Under the pieces are notes generated by a model. The model saw only the letters and a list, made by a program, of their open reading frames with translations. It did no database searches and was not told where the DNA came from. Below are positions 35,976-45,371 of a stretch of 64,000 nucleotides of DNA, piece by piece. This DNA is from Paractinoplanes pyxinae (GTDB lineage Bacteria > Actinomycetota > Actinomycetes > Mycobacteriales > Micromonosporaceae): contig NZ_JAPNTZ010000023.1 in assembly GCF_026626335.1 (NCBI RefSeq), forward strand, positions 62,001 through 126,000, written 5' to 3'. Within the stretch, counting starts at the first letter, position 1, and every line of letters begins with the position of its first letter. The translations under genes were made by a program, and so were the position numbers.

Positions 35976-36736
35976 GATCCCAGGGCGGCGACCAGCGCGA
36001 TGCTCGCGGTGGCGGCCGGCAGCGACGCCGCGGCCACCCACTGGCCGGTCGAGGCCCGGGCGCTCTGCAGAACCGGCATGCGGCCCGCGTAGCCCCGCGA
36101 CACCATGGCCAGGTAGACGCGCTCGCCCCGCTCGTACGCCCGCAGGAACAACGCGCCGACACTCACCGCGAACGCCTTCACCTGCCACAGGAACCGCGGG
36201 TCGTAGCCGCGGGCCAGCCGGGCGATCCGCATGCGGCGGGCGTCGTCGGCCAGCACGTCCAGGTAGCGCAGCATGAACGTCGCGATCTGGGTGAAGACCG
36301 TCGGGCAGTGCAGCCGGTCGAGGCCCAGGATCAGGTCGCGCATGGTCGTGGTCGCGGCCAGCAGCAGCGAGGCCAGCACTCCGAGCGTGCCCTTGGCGAA
36401 GATGTTCCACGCGCCGTGCAGGCCGTCGACCGAGAGCGACATCCCCAGCCAGTCCACGCGCTCACCGTGGCCGGCGAAGGGCAGCGCGATCGCCAGCAGC
36501 ACGAACGGCAGCTCGATGGTGGCCCGCTTGGCCAGCCACGACGCGGGGACGCGGGCGACACCGGCCACGACTGCGAGCAGCACCGCGTACGCGCCGAAAG
36601 CCCAGAACTCCGTACGCGGAGTGACCACCACGATGATGGTGAACAGCAGCACCGCGGCGATCTTCACCTCGGGAGCCAGGCGGTGCACCGGGCTCACCCT
36701 GTCCAGGTGCAGCGGATGGGCGTGCCCGGCGCCCAT
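35972..36736 (-). CDS. cbiQ: Metal ECF transporter membrane component CbiQ/NikQ
   Basis: A 254-residue inner-membrane coupling protein with five or six hydrophobic segments. The two Ala-Arg-Gly coupling-type motifs that contact the ATPase are visible in RIARLARGYDPRF and MVSRGYAGRMP. It is positioned one nucleotide after the CbiN-like stop and overlaps cbiO, as in other cbiMNQO operons. Confidence 0.92.
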   Translation of the reverse strand: MGAGHAHPLHLDRVSPVHRLAPEVKIAAVLLFTIIVVVTPRTEFWAFGAYAVLLAVVAGVARVPASWLAKRATIELPFVLLAIALPFAGHGERVDWLGMSLSVDGLHGAWNIFAKGTLGVLASLLLAATTTMRDLILGLDRLHCPTVFTQIATFMLRYLDVLADDARRMRIARLARGYDPRFLWQVKAFAVSVGALFLRAYERGERVYLAMVSRGYAGRMPVLQSARASTGQWVAAASLPAATASIALVAALGS

Positions 36737-36737
36737 C

Positions 36738-37082
36738 TCAGGCGTCCTGACGCTTGCGCCGCGCCACCCAGAACAGGCCCGCGCCGACGCCGAAGGTGAT
36801 CAGCACGCCGGCCGTGCCCGCGATGAACGTCGACAGGAAGCTGTTGCCGATGCCCCGGATGCCGTAGTCGGCCAGCGGGGAGTCGCCCAGCTGATGTTCG
36901 CCTTCCTGCTGGGCGATGCACGTGCCGCCGGTGATCTCACCCTCGTCGTTGAACGTGCAGCCCTCGCGGGCCGTCGCGTCCAGGCCGTCCGGGCTCGACG
37001 AGGCGAAGTTGCTGACCACACCGGCCAGCAGCAGGGCCACCAGCAGCCCGCCGGCCAGGAACCAACCGAGTCGCTTGGTCAT
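36738..37082 (-). CDS. cbiN: CbiN/NikN-like PDGLE-domain protein
   Basis: A 114-residue protein with an N-terminal helix (LGWFLAGGLLVALLLAGVVS), an extracytoplasmic loop starting SSSPDGLDATA (the PDGLE signature in PDGLD form) and a C-terminal helix (IAGTAGVLITFGVGAGLFWV). It contains two cysteines in the loop. It serves as the small auxiliary subunit required with CbiM for metal transport. ATG at 37082 overlaps the cbiM stop. Confidence 0.88.
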   Translation of the reverse strand: MTKRLGWFLAGGLLVALLLAGVVSNFASSSPDGLDATAREGCTFNDEGEITGGTCIAQQEGEHQLGDSPLADYGIRGIGNSFLSTFIAGTAGVLITFGVGAGLFWVARRKRQDA

Positions 37083-37777
37083 GCTTTCACTCCCAGCTCG
37101 GGCGCGACGGCCGGCTTGCGGAACCGGCGCAGGGCGTACACCAGGTCGGGCCGCACCTTGGCCACGGTGGCGACGGTGGTGGCCGCGATCAGGCCCTCGC
37201 CGATGCCGATGAGCACGTGGACGCCGGCCATGGTGCCCGACACCCAGGGCAGCGACAGCTCCGTCGTGCCGCCCAGCGCGTACTCGAGAACGAAGCCCTG
37301 CGAAGCCACGACCACCGAGATGACCGAGGCGACGAACGCGGTGACGGCCAGGCCGAACGAGGTCTTGGGCAGGATGCGCAGCAGCCCGGCGACCAGCAGG
37401 TAGCCGGCCGCGGTGCCGAGCAGCGCCATGTTGGTGATGTTGAGGCCGAGCGCGGTCAGGCCACCGTCGGCGAACAGCAGGCACTGCACGATCAGCACCG
37501 TCGACACGCACAGCGCGCCCACCCACGGCCCGACCAGGATGACCGCGAGCGTGCCGCCCAGCAGGTGGCCCGAGACGCCCGGCAGCACCTGGAAGTTCAG
37601 CATCTGCACCGCGAAGATGAACGCCGCGACCAGGCCGGCCATGGGGGCCAGACGCTCGTCGAGGTCGTTGCGGGCCTTCCGCACGCAGAAGGCTAGAGCG
37701 GCCACCGCCAGCACCGCGAACACCGCCGATACCGGCCCGTCCACGATCCCGTTGGCGATGTGCATCGCCGTCGTCAT
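37079..37777 (-). CDS. cbiM: Metal-binding component CbiM/NikM of ECF transporter
   Basis: A 232-residue membrane protein that captures Ni2+ or Co2+. The N-terminus MTTAMHIANGIVDGPVSA contains the family His (MHI), which together with the N-terminal amine binds metal in the family. If translation starts at ATG 37765 (MHIANG), the His sits at residue 2 as in characterised CbiM/NikM; ATG 37777 has GAGGAGGG upstream and would place it at residue 6. About six to seven transmembrane segments follow. First gene of the operon; a Nur-type nickel regulator box lies 27 nt upstream. Confidence 0.9.
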   Translation of the reverse strand: MTTAMHIANGIVDGPVSAVFAVLAVAALAFCVRKARNDLDERLAPMAGLVAAFIFAVQMLNFQVLPGVSGHLLGGTLAVILVGPWVGALCVSTVLIVQCLLFADGGLTALGLNITNMALLGTAAGYLLVAGLLRILPKTSFGLAVTAFVASVISVVVASQGFVLEYALGGTTELSLPWVSGTMAGVHVLIGIGEGLIAATTVATVAKVRPDLVYALRRFRKPAVAPELGVKA

Positions 37778-37803
37778 GACGCCCTCCTCGGGGATCGACA
37801 CTA

Positions 37804-37820
37804 TTGCGAATTCTTGGCAA
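37804..37820 (-). promoter_or_regulatory. Candidate Nur (nickel regulator) box upstream of cbiM
   Basis: TTGCGAATTCTTGGCAA fits the tTGCaa-N5-ttGCAA Nur consensus (Streptomyces coelicolor, from memory) at all capitalised positions and with exact N5 spacing; two lower-case positions differ. It sits 27 nt upstream of the cbiM start. A second TTGGCAAC half-like motif occurs at 37832-37839. The operon would thus be repressed when nickel is sufficient. Confidence 0.5.
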
Positions 37821-37896
37821 TTGAGCGGGAGTTGGCAACTGGTAGTTCGATGCATCACTCCCTCTGGACGGGTGAGGGGCGGAAAACTTCAAAATC

Positions 37897-38024
37897 TGAT
37901 GTCGTAGCGGGGTGGTGGGTGCAGACCGTCGCTCCCGCCGAGGGCCGCGGCGGGGCGAGCTGGCCGCTGGCGCGTCCAGAGCGCTCACCCCACCACGGCG
38001 ACGTGCGTGAGTGGTTGCGCCCAA
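37897..38024. repeat. Left arm of a 128-bp inverted repeat
   Basis: This 128-bp segment reappears inverted at 38657-38784 with only three mismatches (at about tgggtGcag/A, ggggCgag/T and ccagaGcgc/A in left-arm orientation). Inner ends point to a 632-bp interior carrying a P-loop kinase gene. The arm contains no recognised gene; one reading of both arms is an Arg/Pro/Thr-rich frame that may be spurious. The upstream part of this 362-bp gap (37778-37896) holds the cbiM promoter and Nur-like box. Confidence 0.9.
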
Positions 38025-38139
38025 GACCGCCGGCATCCCGGTGCTCGTCGACAGGATTCGGCCGTGCACCGCCGTGGGCGGTTCAGCGAAGCGATCGTGC
38101 GGGTCCCGCGGTCTGGAAATCTCGGTCCGGGGTCGTACC

Positions 38140-38643
38140 GTGGTGCCGGTGTCGAAGGTGCTGATCACCGGGATGTCGGGAACGGGCAAGTCGTCGGCCC
38201 TGGTCGAGCTCGCGCGGCTCGGCTATCGCGTGGTCGACACCGACGATCCGGGCTGGCGCGAGTACCACGAGTACGCCGACGCGCCGGACGAGCTGCATCG
38301 GGGCGAATGGCTCTGGGCCGAGGACAAGATCGCCGAGCTCCTGGACGCCGACGACGAGCGCTCGCTCTTCGTCCAGGGCTGCGTGCGGAACCAGGGCAAG
38401 TTCTACGACCGTTTCGACGCCGTCGTCCTGCTGAGCGCGCCGTCCCACGTGATCCTGCAGCGAATCGCACAACGCACGACGAACAACTACGGCAAGTCCC
38501 CGCTCGAACGCGCCATGATCCTGGACGACCTGCAACACGTGGAGCCGCTGCTGCGAGCCACCTGCACCCACGAGCTCGACGCGTCCCGCCATTTAGGCGA
38601 GGTCGTCGCGCACCTGGTCAAGATCGCCCGTTCGCGGACTTAG
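38140..38643 (+). CDS. AAA/P-loop nucleotide kinase-like protein in inverted-repeat cassette
   Basis: A 167-residue P-loop protein with Walker A GMSGTGKSSALVEL near residue 12 and an adenylate/shikimate kinase-like layout: DTDDPGWREYHEYAD in the substrate position, FVQGCVRNQGKFYDRFDAVVLL as strand 3, and RTTNNYGKSPLERAMILDDL as the lid. It likely phosphorylates a small molecule, unknown which. Start is uncertain: GTG at 38140, 38143 or 38149; 38140 has GGGGTC at good spacing. It is the only gene between the 128-bp repeats. Confidence 0.8.
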   Translation: MVPVSKVLITGMSGTGKSSALVELARLGYRVVDTDDPGWREYHEYADAPDELHRGEWLWAEDKIAELLDADDERSLFVQGCVRNQGKFYDRFDAVVLLSAPSHVILQRIAQRTTNNYGKSPLERAMILDDLQHVEPLLRATCTHELDASRHLGEVVAHLVKIARSRT

Positions 38644-38656
38644 CGGGTTTCAGCTT

Positions 38657-38784
38657 TTGGGCGCAACCACTCACGCACGTCGCCGTGGTGGGGTGAGCGT
38701 TCTGGACGCGCCAGCGGCCAGCTCACCCCGCCGCGGCCCTCGGCGGGAGCGACGGTCTGTACCCACCACCCCGCTACGACATCA
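38657..38784. repeat. Right arm of the 128-bp inverted repeat
   Basis: Reverse complement of 37897-38024 with three mismatches out of 128. It begins 13 nt after the kinase stop codon and ends 99 nt before the GH9 start. Arm outer ends read TGATGTCGTAGCGGGG. No clear target-site duplication was seen in the flanks. Confidence 0.9.
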
Positions 38785-38883
38785 AGCTCTTGATCTTCGG
38801 GGTTGCCTTTCGTCGACGCGCCCCGTGAACGTCGTGTTTCCGGAACGTTGACACCTCCTCCTGAGATCGATCAGGATGACTTC

Positions 38884-41103
38884 ATGTCGCGAATCTGGGA
38901 GCGCTCCCGAACACTCGCTGTCGTGGGGGCGGCTGTTGTCATAGCGTCCGGGGCCGCCGCGCCCGCCGCGCACGCTGCTGAAGTGGAACAAATCGTCAAT
39001 GGCGGTTTTGATAATGGGACGGAGCCGTTCTGGGCCAACGCCGGGATGACGCTCGCGCTCGAGGACGGGCGGGCCTGCGTGGACGTTCCGGGGGGAACGG
39101 CCAACAAGTGGGACGCCATCGTCGGGCAGAATGACATCGACCTGGTGGCGGGGGAGAACTACCGGTTCTCGTTCGACGCGAGCGGGGTGCCGGCGGGCAA
39201 GAGCGTGCGGGCCGTGGTCGGGCTGGCTGTCGACCCGTACGACACGTACTTCGAGCAGTCGCCCGTGCTGGGCGACACGCAGCACTACGAGTGGACGTTC
39301 ACCGCGAACGCCACCACCGCCCAGGGCCAGGTCGCGTTCCAGCTGGGCGGCAGCCCGGAGCCGTGGAGGTTCTGCGTGGACAACGTGTCGCTCGTCGGCG
39401 GCGTGCCGCCCGAGGTGTACGAGCCGGACACGGGCCCGCGCGTGCGGGTGAACCAGGTCGCGTACCTGCCGAAGGGCCCGAAGGCGGCCACCCTGGTGAC
39501 CACCGCGACCACCGCCCTGCCGTGGCAGCTGGCCGACAAGAGCGGCAAGGTCGTGGCGCGCGGGCAGAGCAAGCCGCGCGGCGTGGACGTCTCGTCGGGG
39601 CAGAACGTGCACACCATCGACTTCGGGCGCTACATCAAGAAGGGCACCGGCTACACGCTGACCGCCGACGGCGAGACCAGCCGGCCGTTCGCGATCGGCG
39701 CCGACGCGTACGAGAAACTGCGCGCCGACTCGCTGAAGTTCTACTACACGCAGCGCAGCGGGATCGCGATCGACGATGCGCTCCGGCCGGGCTACGGGCG
39801 TCCGGCCGGGCACGTCGACGTGGCGCCCAACCAGGGTGACGGGAACGTGCCGTGTCAGGCCGGCGTGTGCGACTACCGGCTGGACGTGCGCGGCGGCTGG
39901 TACGACGCGGGCGACCACGGCAAGTACGTCGTCAACGGCGGCATCTCGGTGTGGGAGCTGCTGAACGCGTACGAGCGGAGCCCGGGCCTGAAGCGGGTGG
40001 GCCTCAACATCCCGGAGAGCGGCACCCGCACCCCGGACGTGCTCGACGAGGTGCGCTGGGAGCTCGACTTCCTGCTGCGCATGCAGGTGCCGGCCGGTCA
40101 GCCGTACGCGGGCATGGCCCACCACAAGATCCACGACCAGGCCTGGACGGGGCTGCCGCTGCTGCCGCACCTCGACCCGCAGCCGCGTGAGCTGCACCCG
40201 GTGTCGACCGCGGCCACCCTCAACCTGGCCGCCACCGCAGCGCAGGCCGCGCGCATCTACAAGCCGTTCGACCCCGCGTTCGCCCGGAAGGCCCTGGCGG
40301 CCGCGCGGACCGCGTACGACGCGGCGAAGGCCAACCCGGACCGGCTCGCCCCCGAGTCGGACGGCGTCGGCGGCGGCGCCTACAACGACGCCAAGGTCTC
40401 CGACGACTTCTACTGGGCCGCGGCCGAGCTGTTCCTGACCACGGGGGAGAAGAAGTACCAGGCGGATGTGCTCTCGTCGCCCGAGCACACCGCCGACGTG
40501 TTCGGCGCCGGCGCCTTCGACTGGGGGAACACCGCCGCAGCGGGTCGCCTGGACCTGGCGCTGGTGCCGAACCGCCTGCCCGGACTGGCCGCGGTGAAGG
40601 CGTCGGTGATCGCCGGAGCCGAGAAGTACCTGGCCATCCAGCGCAACCACGCGTACGGAGTGCCGTACGCGCCGGCCAACAACATGTGGGACTGGGGCTC
40701 CAACAGCACCATCCTCAACAACATGGTCGTCATCGCGGCGGCGCACGAGCTGACCGGGCGCGACAAGTACCGGGACGGGGTGCTGACCGGCCTCGACTAC
40801 ATCTTCGGCCGCAACGCGCTCAACATCTCGTACGTCACCGGGTACGGCACGGTCAGCTCGCACAACCAGCACAGCCGGTGGTACGCCCACCAGCTCGACC
40901 CGGCGCTGCCGAACCCGCCGGTGGGCACGCTCGCGGGTGGCGCCAACTCGTCGATCCAGGACCCGTACGCGCAGAGCAAGCTCACCGGGTGCGTCGGCCA
41001 GTTCTGCTACATCGACGACATCCAGAGCTGGTCCACCAACGAGCTGACGATCAACTGGAACGCGCCGCTGGCGTGGATCGCGGCCTACGTGGCCGGGCTG
41101 TAA
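38884..41103 (+). CDS. Secreted GH9 endoglucanase with N-terminal CBM4/9
   Basis: A 739-residue secreted cellulase hydrolysing beta-1,4-glucan. Signal peptide about 1-32, CBM4/9-like module about 33-178 (VNGGFDNGTEPFWAN...FCVDNVSLVGG), an Ig-like CelD_N domain about 185-270 (VRVNQVAYLPKGPKAATLV), then the GH9 (alpha/alpha)6 catalytic domain. Asp341 and Asp344 of YDAGDHGKY are the base pair, and Glu720 in STNELTINWN is the acid. ATG at 38884 is the only start before the signal peptide. A CebR-like operator lies at codons 5-9. This Ig-GH9 layout is typical of endo- rather than CBM3-type processive enzymes. Confidence 0.95.
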   Translation: MSRIWERSRTLAVVGAAVVIASGAAAPAAHAAEVEQIVNGGFDNGTEPFWANAGMTLALEDGRACVDVPGGTANKWDAIVGQNDIDLVAGENYRFSFDASGVPAGKSVRAVVGLAVDPYDTYFEQSPVLGDTQHYEWTFTANATTAQGQVAFQLGGSPEPWRFCVDNVSLVGGVPPEVYEPDTGPRVRVNQVAYLPKGPKAATLVTTATTALPWQLADKSGKVVARGQSKPRGVDVSSGQNVHTIDFGRYIKKGTGYTLTADGETSRPFAIGADAYEKLRADSLKFYYTQRSGIAIDDALRPGYGRPAGHVDVAPNQGDGNVPCQAGVCDYRLDVRGGWYDAGDHGKYVVNGGISVWELLNAYERSPGLKRVGLNIPESGTRTPDVLDEVRWELDFLLRMQVPAGQPYAGMAHHKIHDQAWTGLPLLPHLDPQPRELHPVSTAATLNLAATAAQAARIYKPFDPAFARKALAAARTAYDAAKANPDRLAPESDGVGGGAYNDAKVSDDFYWAAAELFLTTGEKKYQADVLSSPEHTADVFGAGAFDWGNTAAAGRLDLALVPNRLPGLAAVKASVIAGAEKYLAIQRNHAYGVPYAPANNMWDWGSNSTILNNMVVIAAAHELTGRDKYRDGVLTGLDYIFGRNALNISYVTGYGTVSSHNQHSRWYAHQLDPALPNPPVGTLAGGANSSIQDPYAQSKLTGCVGQFCYIDDIQSWSTNELTINWNAPLAWIAAYVAGL
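38896..38909 (+). promoter_or_regulatory. CebR/CelR-like operator inside the GH9 coding start
   Basis: TGGGAGCGCTCCCG matches 13 of 14 bases of the cellulose-regulator palindrome found exactly at 11903-11916. It starts 12 nt downstream of the GH9 ATG, so binding would act as a roadblock; an intragenic CebR site just after the start is known for bglC in Streptomyces (from memory). Confidence 0.75.
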
Positions 41104-41144
41104 ACGGATCGCGGAGGCGGCGCGGGTGAGGCTACGGTGACGGA

Positions 41145-41720
41145 ATGTCCGCCGAAGCCGCCCGCGCCGCCGAGATCCTGAGCCAGCTCGCCACCCCGCT
41201 GCGGTTGCGGGCGTTCGCCGAGCTCGTCCACCGGGGCAGCGAGGGCGCCTCGATAGCCGAGCTGGCGTACACGATCGACGTTCCGGTGCAGACGGCCGGC
41301 GAGACGCTCGCGCGTCTGGTCGGGGCCGGGCTTGCCACTGGTACGGGTAACGGGATCTACCGTGCGTCGCCCGGCACGCTGCGCGAGGCGGCGTCGGCGC
41401 TCGACCGGTCCCAGCCGATCACGGCTTATCTGGGCGACTACCCGCAGCTGCGCGGCAATTTCACGCACGGGCGGCTGAGCACGATGCCGCCGACGTTGAG
41501 CGAGCGCTACGCCCAGCTCGGCGAGCTGCTGGCCCGGTTCCTGGCGCTCGAGGGGCTGCACGACGAGGGCGAGATCAACCGGCGGCTGGCCGCGGTCACC
41601 GACGACGTGGCGGCGGTGCGGCGCATGCTGGTCGAGACGGGCTGGCTGGAACGCGATCAGGCCGGCACGACGTACGGGGTGGGGCGGCCGGTGCCGCACC
41701 AGGCCCGCCCGGTCGGCTGA
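41145..41720 (+). CDS. HTH regulator with DUF2087 domain
   Basis: A 191-residue protein. The N-terminal winged helix (about 5-80) is ArsR-like (ATPLRLRAFAELVHRGSEGASIAEL). The C-terminal DUF2087 part runs from about residue 100 (NFTHGRLSTMPPTLSERYAQ) to VRRMLVETGWLERDQAGTTYGVG. Such proteins are thought to be transcription regulators; targets are unknown. It starts 41 nt after the GH9 stop on the same strand, but the CebR logic of the upstream gene need not extend to it. Confidence 0.8.
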   Translation: MSAEAARAAEILSQLATPLRLRAFAELVHRGSEGASIAELAYTIDVPVQTAGETLARLVGAGLATGTGNGIYRASPGTLREAASALDRSQPITAYLGDYPQLRGNFTHGRLSTMPPTLSERYAQLGELLARFLALEGLHDEGEINRRLAAVTDDVAAVRRMLVETGWLERDQAGTTYGVGRPVPHQARPVG

Positions 41721-41804
41721 CGGCAGCGCGCGCCTTCACCGGCGTACGCGGGAACGGGTTCGATCTCGATTGAAGTCGCCGGCCGGCGGGTATGCACGCA
41801 GGTC

Positions 41805-43604
<1,800 letters not shown>

Positions 43605-43608
43605 TCGC

Positions 43609-43908
43609 GTGCCTTACGGATACGTCAACGCGATGAAGACCAAGCCCGGCCACCGCGACGAGGTCGCCGCCATTCTCACCGGTGGGGCGGACGGTCTGCG
43701 CGCGGCCGGTTGCCACCTGTACGTCGTCGGTCTGGACGCCTCGGACGAGGTCACCATCTGGGTCAGCGAGGTCTGGGAGTCCAAGGAACACCACGACGCC
43801 TCGCTGCAGCTGCCCGAGACCCGCGCCGCGATCGGCCGGGCCATGCCCATGCTGACCGGCGAGTTCGACGCCCACGAGACGACGATCGCGGGCGGCCTGG
43901 GCGTCTGA
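43609..43908 (+). CDS. Antibiotic biosynthesis monooxygenase (ABM)-domain protein
   Basis: A 99-residue ferredoxin-like fold protein with an N-terminal strand YGYVNAMKTKPGHRDEVAAIL and a WVSEVWESKEHHDASLQLPE core, as in small ABM/YgiN-type quinol monooxygenase homologues. It may oxidise quinones or other small molecules, or simply bind them; no catalytic assignment is possible. GTG at 43609 lies 4 nt after the GH15 stop. Confidence 0.78.
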   Translation: MPYGYVNAMKTKPGHRDEVAAILTGGADGLRAAGCHLYVVGLDASDEVTIWVSEVWESKEHHDASLQLPETRAAIGRAMPMLTGEFDAHETTIAGGLGV

Positions 43909-43926
43909 TCCCGCTAGCCTGAGCCG

Positions 43927-44121
43927 ATGGAGATCGAGCAGGAGCGGTTGCTGATGCTGGCCAAGCAGCTGCGGGACGCCGCCGCCGGCGCCGGGCGGGA
44001 CGACGTGGTGGCGAAGGTCGACGACGTGGTCCTGCTGCTGGCCGGCACCGAGGCCGCGCCCCGGGAGGGCGAGAGCAAGGGCAACATCGTGCTCAGAATT
44101 CTGGACGGGCTCGGCTTCTGA
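43927..44121 (+). CDS. Small hypothetical helical protein
   Basis: A 64-residue protein, mostly helical and acidic (MEIEQERLLMLAKQLRDAAA...VLRILDGLGF). It has no signal peptide or membrane helix and no recognised family. It starts 18 nt after the ABM gene on the same strand and 59 nt before the VOC gene, so it is probably part of the same transcript. Confidence 0.55.
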   Translation: MEIEQERLLMLAKQLRDAAAGAGRDDVVAKVDDVVLLLAGTEAAPREGESKGNIVLRILDGLGF

Positions 44122-44180
44122 GTGTCGAGAAGCGGGCGGCGGCTTCGTCCCTCGAGGGAAGCCTAGGAGAGGGAGCCGGC

Positions 44181-44621
44181 GTGGCTGTGCAACGGATGGA
44201 CAACGTCCTCATCGTCGTCGAGGACCTGGACGCGGTCATCGCGTTCTTCGTCGAGATCGGGCTGGAGCTGGAGGGCCGCGGGCCGGTCGAAGGGGCCTGG
44301 GTGGAACAGGTCATCGGGGTGTCCGGCGTGAAGCAGGACGTCGCCATGCTGCGGATCCCGGGAGCGCCGGGCGGGGTCGAGCTCGCGCAGTTCCACCAGC
44401 CGGAGCCGGTCCGATCCGAGCCGCGGGTGGCGCCGGCCAACACGCTGGGGCTGCGCCGCGTCATGTTCGCCGTGGACGACATCGACGCCGTGGTCAGCCG
44501 GCTGCGCGCCGGCGGTCACGAGCTCGTCGGGGAGCTCGTGACCTTCGAGAACGCGTACCGGCTGTGCTACGTCCGCGGGCCCGAGGGCATCATCGTCGGC
44601 CTGGCCGAGGCGGTCAGCTGA
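44181..44621 (+). CDS. VOC (glyoxalase/bleomycin-resistance) family protein
   Basis: A 146-residue protein with two beta-alpha-beta-beta-beta modules: an N-terminal MDNVLIVVEDLDAVIAFFVE and a C-terminal RRVMFAVDDIDAVVSRLRAG...VRGPEGIIVGLAE. Members bind a metal for isomerase, dioxygenase or lyase chemistry or bind drugs. Metal ligands are plausible in the FHQPE and EGIIV regions. GTG at 44181 has GGGAGCCGGC upstream. It overlaps the convergent hydrolase by 8 bp. Confidence 0.85.
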   Translation: MAVQRMDNVLIVVEDLDAVIAFFVEIGLELEGRGPVEGAWVEQVIGVSGVKQDVAMLRIPGAPGGVELAQFHQPEPVRSEPRVAPANTLGLRRVMFAVDDIDAVVSRLRAGGHELVGELVTFENAYRLCYVRGPEGIIVGLAEAVS

Positions 44622-45309
44622 GCAGGGCGGCCAGCTCCTTCGGCCGGCTCAGCATCGGCCAGTGGCCGGTCGGCAGGTAGGCGATCTCGGCCTCGGTCAG
44701 GGCGGCGAAGAACGGGTGGCCGGCCGCCATCATCTGATCGATCTGGTCGCGCGGGAACGTGCAGGCGATCAGCGTGGTCGGGAAGTCGGCCGAGGTGGCG
44801 CGCGCGCCCAGCGGCTGCCTCACCGACGCGAGAGGGTGGGGCGTGCTTCGCGTACGGAGTAATTCGAGCGCAGCCTCGTCCAGGTCGGCCAGCAGCACCG
44901 GATCCGCCTCGCTGTCCCAGGAGCGCACCGGCATGGCGTCTTCGGTCGCGTCGGTGGCCTCGCCGTAGGCGTCCAGCTGCGACATGCCTTCGGGCAGCGG
45001 GCCGCTGTCGACGTACACCACCGAGCTGATCCGGTCGCGCAGGCGCAGGGCCGCTGCGCTCACCGGCATGCCGCCGTAGCTGTGGCCGACCAGCACGATG
45101 TCGCGCAGGTCCTCGACCTCGGCCAGCCGCACGATGTCCTCGACGTGGGTGTCCAGGTCGACGTCGGGGCCGAGCAGGTGCGCCCGGTCGGCGACGCCGG
45201 TGAGGGTGAGCGGGTGGACGTCGTGCCCCTCCGCGCGCAGCGCCGCGGTGACCTGCTGCCACGCCCACGCGCCGATCCACATGCCCGGTACCAGGATGTA
45301 TGTGCTCAT
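44614..45309 (-). CDS. Alpha/beta hydrolase
   Basis: A 231-residue hydrolase of the salicylate/pyrethroid-esterase-like type. The N-terminal strand leads to an oxyanion site LVPGMWIGAWAWQQV, and the nucleophile elbow is GHSYGGMP. A C-terminal His is in GHWPMLSRPKELAALL. No signal peptide. It is divergent from a WYL-domain regulator, with a palindrome in the 62-bp gap, so the regulator likely controls it. Confidence 0.88.
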   Translation of the reverse strand: MSTYILVPGMWIGAWAWQQVTAALRAEGHDVHPLTLTGVADRAHLLGPDVDLDTHVEDIVRLAEVEDLRDIVLVGHSYGGMPVSAAALRLRDRISSVVYVDSGPLPEGMSQLDAYGEATDATEDAMPVRSWDSEADPVLLADLDEAALELLRTRSTPHPLASVRQPLGARATSADFPTTLIACTFPRDQIDQMMAAGHPFFAALTEAEIAYLPTGHWPMLSRPKELAALLS

Positions 45310-45327
45310 GAGAATCAGCCTAGGAGC

Positions 45328-45354
45328 GATACCGGACAGGTTCCGCCCGGTATC
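45328..45354. promoter_or_regulatory. Palindromic operator between hydrolase and WYL regulator genes
   Basis: GATACCGG (45328-45335) and its inverse CCGGTATC (45347-45354) form an inverted repeat with an 11-nt spacer in the 62-bp divergent region. Position and symmetry fit the binding site of the YafY/WYL regulator encoded next door. Confidence 0.6.
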
Positions 45355-45371
45355 AATGAGAAACTTGGTGC

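Noticed and set aside
37821..37896. Cobalamin riboswitch upstream of cbiM
   Set aside because: The leader is too short and no B12-box-like element was found; the Nur-like palindrome explains regulation better.
37897..38784. Complete insertion sequence
   Set aside because: Inverted arms are present but there is no transposase gene or clear target duplication; the interior encodes a kinase-like protein.
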